The position numbers were made by a program, and so were the translations under genes. 64,000 nucleotides of DNA from Rhinopomastus cyanomelas (lineage: Eukaryota; Chordata; Aves; Bucerotiformes; Rhinopomastidae), in assembly GCA_013400115.1 (NCBI GenBank), contig VXBP01004622.1:62001-126000 (forward strand), given 5' to 3'. How positions within the stretch are numbered: position 1 is the first letter of the stretch; each line of letters begins with the position of its first letter. Under the pieces are notes generated by a model. It saw nothing but the letters and a program-made list of their open reading frames with translations. It made no database searches and was not told the DNA's origin. Of the stretch, positions 57,301-64,000 are shown in pieces.

Positions 57301-59565
57301 GGGCTGCCCAGGGGGGTTGTGGAGTCTCCTTCTCTGGAGACACTTAAAACCTGCCTGGCCATATTCCTGTGTGACTTGGTTTAGTTGATCCTGCTGTGGG
57401 AGGGGGATTGGACTGGATGATCTTTCAAGGTCCCTTCCAATCCCTAATGTACTGAGATACGATTTGTGTACAGCCTTTTCGTTGAGCTTAGGTTTCTGTT
57501 GTTTTGGAAGGTCCAAAAGAAAACTGTGTTTGCTGCTGCTGTTGTTAAGACTGCTTGACTCAGCTCTACGCTGGCCTTTCTGAACGTGGAGAATGGCAAC
57601 TGGGGTGCTAATTATTGCTGTTTTCCCGCAGTCAGCCACCACATTGTGTTCCTGAAACATACAGCAATGCTACTCTCTGGTACAAGATCTTCACCACAGC
57701 ACGGGACTCTAACACAAAATATGCACAAGACTACAACCCTTTCTGGTGTTACAAAGGAGCAATCGGGAAAGTCTATCACGCTTTAAATCCCAAACTAACT
57801 GTTATCGTTCCAGACGTAAGTACCGCAGGAGTTCTGTGCGTGACAGTGAGTAAATGCTCAGCTCTGCTTTAACTGAGCGAGGTTCTCTTCATGGCCTGGC
57901 AGGGGGATTGGACTAGAAGATCTCTCCAGGTCCCTTCCAATCCCTAATGTATTGTGATACTGTGTAAAAATACCGAGTGCTGGTTCCTGATGCAGTGCAA
58001 GAGCTGAGACAGGGCTAGAGATGCTTTATCCTCCAACCCCAAGTGATTCTGATTCCATGGCTTCTCCAGTGAAGTGAGCCTGCTCTGGCAGGGGGATTGG
58101 ACTAGATGATCTTTTGGGGTCCCTTCCAATCCCTGATCATTCTATGATCCTGGTGGGAGTCGTGGTTTTCATGGCATCTCCATGTGCTTCATGGCTTCTA
58201 ATAACTAATGTGATTGTATGATTCTATGATTTTACTGCCAGTGCATGGGAAGGGGATCTCTAGGCCAGATTTTTGATACGAGGAACACTTTGTGCCACAG
58301 TCAGGGATCTCTTTCATTCCTATGCCAGCTGTGCTGGGTTGGGGAAGTTGATTGATGAAGTCATTTCAGCACTGATCTGATAATGACAGCTTTAATATAA
58401 AACACTGGCTATTGGTGCATTGTCAGTAAATGGCTTTAATTCTCCGTGCAGGATGATCGCTCGCTAATAAACCTGCATCTCATGCATACCAGTTACTTCC
58501 TTTTTGTGATGGTGATTACAATGTTCTGCTATGCAGTTATTAAAGGCAGACCAAGCAAGCTGAGACAAAGCAATACAGAGTTCTGCTCTGAAAAGGTGAG
58601 TCTGTGTAATAACAACATAATGGCTCTGATAAAAGAACAGGAAACCTCCTTTTCTTACACAGTACAGCCAGGTTTTTCTTAATCTCTGGAGATGTAGATT
58701 AAATTCTACTTCAAAGACAAGAGGATGTGTTATTGTGGCCAATCTAGACGGGTGCTGCACAGTACGTTTGTGTGCTGTGTTGTCCTTAGATTTCTCTCTG
58801 GCAGAGGTGGATTATTGCAGATCAGTAAGTGCTGTAACGCAGCTCTTCTGCCACGCTTCTGATGCTGCTTGTGCTGTTCTGTACAAAGCATTGAGGAGAT
58901 GGCACCGTGTACTTTCTCTTTTATCACAGCAGGATGAATACTTTGAATAAAACGTGATCCTTAATTGTAATGTTGTTAATCAGAATGAAGTGAAAAGTGA
59001 CAAAGCTACTGAAACAGTCATTAGTCAGTACTCGGCGCTTTACTGGGAGGATTAAATATTGAGCGTATTTAACAGGGAAGTAGGAAGGTGCCAACATTCT
59101 TAATGATACTTTTTTGTAGTATAAGCTGTTTTGGGGTTGAGGAGGAACTTCTTCACAGTGAGGGTGACAGAGCACTAGAATGGGCTGCCCAAGTGTGTTG
59201 TGGAGTCTCCTTCTCTGGAGATGTTTAAAACCCACCTGGACATGTATCTGTGCAACTTGGTCTAGGGGATCCTGCTGTGGCACAGGGACTGGACTAGATG
59301 ATCTTTCAAGGTCCCTTCCAATCCCTAATATTCTGTGATTCTGTGTTGTTTTGGGGGTTGGGGTTTGTTTTTAACTGATAATGCAAAACCTTCCGACTTC
59401 TTTCGTTTCCTTTCCAAGATAGACCTCTCAAGGTTCTTTGAAAAGGCAAGGACAGGTACGCCAGCCGCGTGCAGATAAGTAATATCACCACCATGGGATT
59501 AAGAATTTGACTTTAATTAAACGTTTCCTTCTTTTTTTGTTTAGGTTGCTTTGTCAGAAGCATAA
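54213..59565 (+). CDS. TMEM248: TMEM248, membrane protein of unknown function (six coding exons)
   Basis: The joined exons 54213-54371, 54968-55253, 56499-56649, 57632-57815, 58452-58595 and 59545-59565 total 945 nt, or 314 aa, the human length. All junctions are GT-AG and phase-matched. The ATG lies 16 bases into its exon and has A at -3. A first membrane segment is clear at about residues 20-42 (LVVFMISVSAMAIAFLTLGY) and another at about 273-290 (YFLFVMVITMFCYAVI). The long region between carries N-glycosylation sequons at Asn72, Asn80, Asn111, Asn132, Asn157 and Asn211 and several cysteines, so it is probably lumenal or extracellular. A short tail ends ALSEA. The family is conserved in animals but its role is not known to me. 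CR1 copies occupy its introns but not its exons. Confidence 0.96.
54968..55253 (+). CDS. TMEM248: TMEM248 coding exon 2
   Basis: The acceptor is TTTCTTTTAAG. It encodes DWNTFLLRFNDLDFCISENE through HQIGLS, with four sequons. The donor is TCAG|GTATGC, phase 1. Confidence 0.95.
55396..55715 (+). mobile_element. CR1 LINE fragment, other subfamily
   Basis: Sense copy with ATGAGGTTTAACAGGGCCAA and GGGCAGGGCCTGATGCTGCA, ending in a tail that reads CTTGGCTTGATGATCTGACA. It starts 142 bases after TMEM248 coding exon 2. Confidence 0.9.
56499..56649 (+). CDS. TMEM248: TMEM248 coding exon 3
   Basis: The acceptor is CTCTCTCAAAG. It encodes RESHEEINITFTLPAAWNSD and CVLHGHCEQVVFTTCM. The donor is CAGT|GTAAGT, phase 2. 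Confidence 0.95.
57253..57466 (+). mobile_element. CR1 LINE 3' fragment
   Basis: Sense copy (TTCTTCCCAGTGAGGGTGAC, GGGGATTGGACTGGATGATC) ending CCCTAATGTACTGAGATAC. It lies in the intron before coding exon 4. Confidence 0.9.
57632..57815 (+). CDS. TMEM248: TMEM248 coding exon 4
   Basis: The acceptor is TTTTCCCGCAG. It encodes QPPHCVPETYSNATLWYKIF and YNPFWCYKGAIGKVYHALNP. The donor is AGAC|GTAAGT, phase 0. Confidence 0.96.
57892..57963 (+). mobile_element. CR1 LINE 3' tip
   Basis: Sense tail (GGGGATTGGACTAGAAGATC, CCTTCCAATCCCTAATGTAT), only 72 bases, starting 76 bases after coding exon 4. Confidence 0.88.
58076..58152 (+). mobile_element. CR1 LINE 3' tip
   Basis: Sense tail (GGGGATTGGACTAGATGATC, CCCTTCCAATCCCTGATCAT) ending TTCTATGATCC. 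Octamer-like ATTGTATGATTCTATGAT follows separately near 58213-58230. Confidence 0.88.
58452..58595 (+). CDS. TMEM248: TMEM248 coding exon 5 (C-terminal membrane segment)
   Basis: The acceptor is CTCCGTGCAG. 48 codons from DDRSLINLHLMHTSYFLFVM to RQSNTEFCSEK. The donor is AAAAG|GTGAGT, phase 0. Confidence 0.96.
59138..59344 (+). mobile_element. CR1 LINE 3' fragment
   Basis: Sense copy (GAGGAGGAACTTCTTCACAG, TGGACTAGATGATCTTTCAA) ending ATATTCTGTGATTCTGTG, 200 bases before the last TMEM248 exon. Confidence 0.9.
59545..59565 (+). CDS. TMEM248: TMEM248 coding exon 6 (terminal)
   Basis: The acceptor is TTTTTTTGTTTAG. It encodes only VALSEA and the TAA at 59563-59565, matching the family C-terminus. 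Confidence 0.9.
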   Translation, partial: VALSEA

Positions 59566-62220
59566 TCCATCCTCGTCTTTTACCAAGAATGACTGAGAAC
59601 CGTAATCATTGCCTGCTGAACCCAGAATGGGTCTTTAACACTCTGTGAATACATTATCTTGCAATGTTGGTTATTCCAACCAAAGACATTTCAAGTGCCT
59701 GTAATTGATTTGTACATATTTATAAAAGTATATCCCCAGTAGGTCAGACGATGCACTTGTTCCGCATTGTAGTGCGGCCAGAAACTTTCCAGTCTTTACC
59801 TGTGGACATAGCCGAATGTTTGTGTAGATATGGTTAGTGAAATGGCTACGTATAGTCAGAGCAAGATATTTTTGTCTAGCTGCATCTGGGCAGGTTAAGA
59901 TGCCTTTGCAAGTGTTTCCAAACAAACCAACAGATCTTACTGGTTTTCTTTGCCCAATGTACAGTGTGTTTGAAACTGTTATGCACCTTTGATATAATAC
60001 TGCATTTCCAAAGCCACCAATCTACTACATGGATTCAATGTGTATTTGTGTGGCCTAATACTTTTCTTTCATCTGCTCCTTGCTTGCAAGAAAAAGATAT
60101 CAACGTTTTTAGATTTATTTTGTTTTCTTGAGAAGAAGAACTACATATTCACGTTTTAATAGTGCTGTATTTAGGAGAAACTTGTGCTTCTATTCATAGT
60201 AAAGACAAAATTAAGAAGTGAAGTCCCTTTTTTTTTTTTAATTGAAAAGTGCTGAGTTGGATTTACTTGGTCTTTTTTTTTCATTTGGCTTGCCGAATGC
60301 CAGAGAATCAGTCAGCATAGAGACTATCTGGAAAGCTTTCCGCTTGGCCTCCCATCCGCAGCCCTCAAAGTCTCTGCTGCAGAGCAGCTCTCTATAAACT
60401 TCTTTGTTTTTTTTCTGGAAAGTGAAACTTCATAAAAAGCTGTGGTGTGGTAACAGTGCGGTGGGACTGTGCACAGCCCTGGGCAAGTGCAAATAATGAA
60501 TAGGAAAAAAAGCCCATAGTCTGGTATAGAGCTTCACTTTGGGACTCCCCAACCATCTCTGAAGGGCAGCTGAAAATGACTCTTTTATTAGTGCTGTCCC
60601 CTTTCCATTCAGTGCTGTCCACGGGGGAAATGGCAAGGAGAGCACTAGGGCTGTTGTGAGTAAGGTCAAAGAACTCTCACAGTGTAAAACTCACTCTGTT
60701 CTGTGTCCATTCTTAAGTTGTGTTCTGCGCCATTTCCCCCTCTCCTATCCTCACTTTTGCTCTTTCTTTCTGGCTTCTCGTTGAGTAACCACCTTAATTT
60801 CAGGAGCCAGGGTTTTCCTGCAGATGTTTCCACCACCACTTTGAAAATCTCACTGGTTGCCTTAACTGACCTTTCATCTTGTCTTTCAGCTCTCTGGTCA
60901 GGTAATTTGATGTAGGGCTGCTCACAGACACACAAGCTGCTTTTTACCCCTACTCCTTTTGCTCTAAGCTCCACAAAAGAGGAAACCCAAGTCGAAATCT
61001 CAGAGTCTCCGTTATGCTGACGTAAGATTCTTCGTTTGTTACTGTTGAGCGGTACCCTACTGGTGTTGGGACTTCAGCAAGTTCACCAGTCTTTAGAGCA
61101 TTTGAAGCAAAACAGTGACCCTTGTTCAGAACCTGCTTCCTTCGTAGAATTTCAGTTTCTTAAGTGGTATCAACTAATGTGTTTTTCTGCAGGGATGTTA
61201 AGGCAAAGCTGTAGAGACGGCCTAGTGTGAAGTCTAGGGATAAAATGAAGCTTCCAGTTCTTTCCCAATGCTGCTGTGGGCTCATAGGGCTTCACTGGGG
61301 CGAATCAGTGAAGTGAAAGCAGGTAGATGGCTTCTCCTGTCCAAGCCGTTCCTAATTGACACGTACCCAGCCTTCTGCGTTGATACTGACTTCGAGAGTT
61401 GCCTACCAGGGTGGCTTGTTCTGGGGACTGAAGGAGCCAGGAGGTGGATTGGAGTGATGCTGCAAGTTCTGGAGGTCCCACAGAACACCCAACAGAATGC
61501 AGCAGAAAAGCAAAACCAAGGCCTTTCTGTTTCAGAAAATTAAAAATCCAACTCCAAATGTTGTAGTGGTGGGGAAAACACAGTTACAGGGATTTTATCT
61601 GGTTTTGGTGTTTGAAAGGACCCCACTTTGCAACTTCCTACCTCCTGGCCTACCCAGAAACATTGAGTGCAACCCATGAAAGGGCAGTGTTCCCAAGTTG
61701 TGTTTTTTGGCCTTAGTTTACCCCTGTGCCCCTGTATTGCAGCGAGAGGTCCAGGTGCCCGCGGGGTGAGAAGCTGTAATACTGAGGACTGTTGGATTGT
61801 TCCTAGGCACAACGTACAGAAGTTAAGTGCAGCCAAACCGAAGAGTAAAACCTTTAATATTGAAGTTCAGATCATATTGATCTTTCCTTTTTTTGTTTTG
61901 GTTTTGTTTTCTTTTTCTTTTGAACTATGACTTGAATCAGTTTTGATTCTATTTGTACGTGTTTTTTCTTGTTCTTAGAAAGCTGCCGTTTTCTATTGCG
62001 TTTTCCCTTTGGCATTACATAGAAAATCTGAGCCTTGGTTTTCAACCCTCTGCAGGTGATTGTAGGGTGAAGATGGCTTTTTTGTTTTGTTCTTACATTT
62101 CACTTGTCTTGTTGCATGATGGTTACTAGCTGATTTGGAAATGACATTTCTCTCCTAGATTAATTTTGTGTTTGTAAGATGTGCATATTGCTTTGCAGAA
62201 TAAAAACAATGAAGTTTATT
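59566..62220 (+). other. TMEM248: TMEM248 3' UTR (approximate)
   Basis: About 2.65 kb of AT-rich, CR1-free sequence between the stop and a good polyadenylation signal. The many short ORFs on both strands look random. Confidence 0.55.
62199..62204 (+). terminator. TMEM248: Candidate TMEM248 polyadenylation signal
   Basis: AATAAA followed about 20 bases later by a T- and GT-rich element (GGTTGCCTTTTCTTTGTGCT). Confidence 0.65.
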
Positions 62221-62813
62221 CGGTTGCCTTTTCTTTGTGCTGCCCAGATGCTGAGGAGGTTTCATGACTGACCTTTGTTATATGGAAATTAGAAGTTGAA
62301 GTCAGCTGGAGTTTCAAACCCTTTGTGTTCCTTGTGTAGATGTTTCTCCTTTACAAATCTCAGAAGGGTAGCTGCTGCCCATCATGAGAAAGAGAGTCTG
62401 TGACCAAAAGCCCTTTCTCCTGTCACTGTTCCTGGATGATCATTGTGTCCTCCACCTCCTCCTTGCTACAAGAGCTGAGTAACCTGCTCAGCTGAACCCT
62501 CAGCAGATCCTGAGAGTGTTTCAGAGTTGCTGCAGGACTCACCTGGATGACTGGTGAAATGAAAATAATCTTACCTTGTTAAATTCTGTCTCTGGTTACT
62601 GTGCAGCTGGAACAGGTTGCACCTGCATGATTTTGGTGCTCAACAGAGTAGTGAGAACAGTGTTTTGCTCTTGGAGGCTTGGTGGGGACCACTGCAGGAG
62701 GTCAGCCTGTTCAGCTTCTCTGAAAAAAGCTGTTCAAAGCATCCAGGTGGTGCCTGTTCAGATCTTATTTGACTGGGGAAAGGAACTTTGAGAATTAGTA
62801 GAAGAAAAAGTGA

Positions 62814-62834
62814 TTTTTTTTTTTTTTTTTTTTT
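62814..62834 (+). repeat. Poly(T) run of 21 bases
   Basis: Uninterrupted T tract in gene-free DNA. It could be a slippage tract or the tail of an inserted minus-strand retrocopy, but I see no retrocopy body beside it. Confidence 0.85.
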
Positions 62835-62969
62835 ACACATCTGCTTGGTTTACATATCCCCTCAAACAGATCTGTCTTGGTCTACAGTGTCTGCCCTGAA
62901 TGAGCAGCGATGCCCTGTGGTACCAGGGTCTCAGCTTGGAGTGAGTCTGTCACTATTTCTCCCAAGTTA

Positions 62970-63235
62970 CTGGTGATAGAACGAGAGGAAACAGCCTCAA
63001 GTTGTGTCTGAGGAGGTTTAGATTGGATCTTAGGAAGAAGTTCTTTCCTGTGAGAGTGGTTGGGCACTGGAACAGGCTGCTCAGGGAGGTGCTGGCGTCC
63101 CCATCCCTGGAGGGGTTTAAAAACTGAGTAGCTAGAGCACTTGAGGCCGTGGTCTAGGCGTTAGGGACAGGTTGGGATGAAGGCTGGACTTGATCTTGGA
63201 GGTCCTTTCCAGCCATGACGATTCTATGATCCTAC
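62970..63235 (+). mobile_element. CR1 LINE fragment, divergent subfamily
   Basis: Sense copy (AGGAAACAGCCTCAAGTTGT, GGCACTGGAACAGGCTGCTC, TCCTTTCCAGCCATGACGAT) ending TTCTATGATCC. It is of the same type as the antisense copy at 31170. Confidence 0.9.
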
Positions 63236-63589
63236 TTCAGTTGGCAGAGATGGTGTCTTTGACCTCCTGAATTCTGTCCCTTGGCCAGCAAGAGGGAAGA
63301 CAATGGCAGTTGGACACGTATTCACTTGTTTTGTCTTAGACAACCTCTTTCATAACTCAAACAGCCAGAGTTTGGCAGGTACACATCTTTGTTCAATGAG
63401 TTTCAGAGGAGCACAACTTCCTTGAAGAAAATCCTTTTCCTGCATAGGGTTACGTTTGAGTAAACTCGCAGGAGGATCTACGGTGAGTTCCTGCTGGGGA
63501 AAACGTATTTGGCAGATAAATATGTGATGGAATTCACTGTGCTGTAAAGGCCTTTGGCATGGGGAAAGTCAGGCAATTTGGTGATACAG

Positions 63590-63946
63590 CCGTAAGAAGA
63601 GACTCGGGGGGACCTTCTCCCTCTCTACAGCTCCCTCAAGGGAGGTTGTAGTCAGGTGGGGGTCACGCTTTTCTCCCAGGCAACCAGCAACAGGATGAGA
63701 GGGCAGGGCCTGAAGCTGCCAGGGGAGGGTTGGGTTGGATGTTAGGAAGCCCTTCCTCACAGAAAGGGTGATCAGAGCCTGGAGTGGACTGCCCAGGGCA
63801 CTGGTGGAGTCCCCATCCCTGGAGGTGTGTAAGGACAGGCTGGATGTCGCCCTTCGTGCCCTGGTCTGGCCGATGTGATGATGTTAGGTCATGGGCTGGG
63901 CTTGATGATCTTAGAGCTCCTTTCCAGCCTGAATGATTCTGTGAAG
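63590..63946 (+). mobile_element. CR1 LINE fragment
   Basis: Sense copy (AGAGGGCAGGGCCTGAAGCT, TGGATGTTAGGAAGCCCTTC) with a tail GGGCTTGATGATCTTAGAGC and ending ATTCTGTGA. Subfamily as at 11637 and 55396. Confidence 0.9.
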
Positions 63947-64000
63947 TCAGGTGCTCTCAGGACTCCCCCTGGCTCTTGATACTATGAGCATCTTAAACTG

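Overview
The window is nuclear DNA from a vertebrate, almost certainly a bird. Three spliced genes with GT/AG introns encode recognisable vertebrate proteins, each gene has a GC-rich promoter region, and the background is littered with 5'-truncated CR1 LINE (non-LTR retrotransposon) copies whose 3' ends carry the avian ATTCTRTG-like octamer tail. By my own tally about 33 CR1 pieces cover roughly 8 kb (about 12%). Nothing prokaryotic or viral was seen.

Layout, all three genes on the + strand: (1) 1-4.8 kb, gene-free DNA with four long CR1 copies. (2) 4.9-10.2 kb, KCTD7: promoter with three CCAAT boxes and a CACGTG E-box, then four coding exons (5495-5638, 6411-6580, 8177-8355, 8875-9251) giving 289 aa. 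(3) 10.2-18 kb, intergenic DNA with CR1. (4) 18.4-42.7 kb, RABGEF1 (Rabex-5): GC-rich promoter and a probable non-coding first exon near 18.4-18.6 kb, a 9.7 kb first intron, then eight coding exons from 28361 to 40918 giving 491 aa. A ninth, frame-preserving candidate cassette exon lies at 32280-32399. (5) 44.7-62.2 kb, TMEM248: GC-rich promoter and non-coding first exon ending about 45084, a 9.1 kb first intron, and six coding exons from 54213 to 59565 giving 314 aa, followed by a long 3' UTR with AATAAA at 62199. (6) 62.2-64 kb, intergenic with two CR1 copies.

The order KCTD7-RABGEF1-TMEM248 matches the conserved block I know from human 7q11.21. The exon phases were checked by hand: every junction keeps the reading frame, and each total equals the protein length I recall for the human orthologue (289, 491 and 314 aa). 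The genes do not form a pathway. KCTD7 is a BTB adaptor for CUL3 ubiquitin ligase with neuronal and lysosomal links, RABGEF1 activates Rab5 on early endosomes and binds ubiquitin, and TMEM248 is a multi-sequon membrane protein of unknown function.

I found no clear new biological system. The observations most worth testing are the in-frame RABGEF1 cassette exon, exon-like ORFs antisense to the RABGEF1 3' end, a CR1 reverse-transcriptase fragment whose arrangement suggests a 5' inversion on insertion, and a CR1 inverted pair able to form a hairpin in RABGEF1 intron 1.
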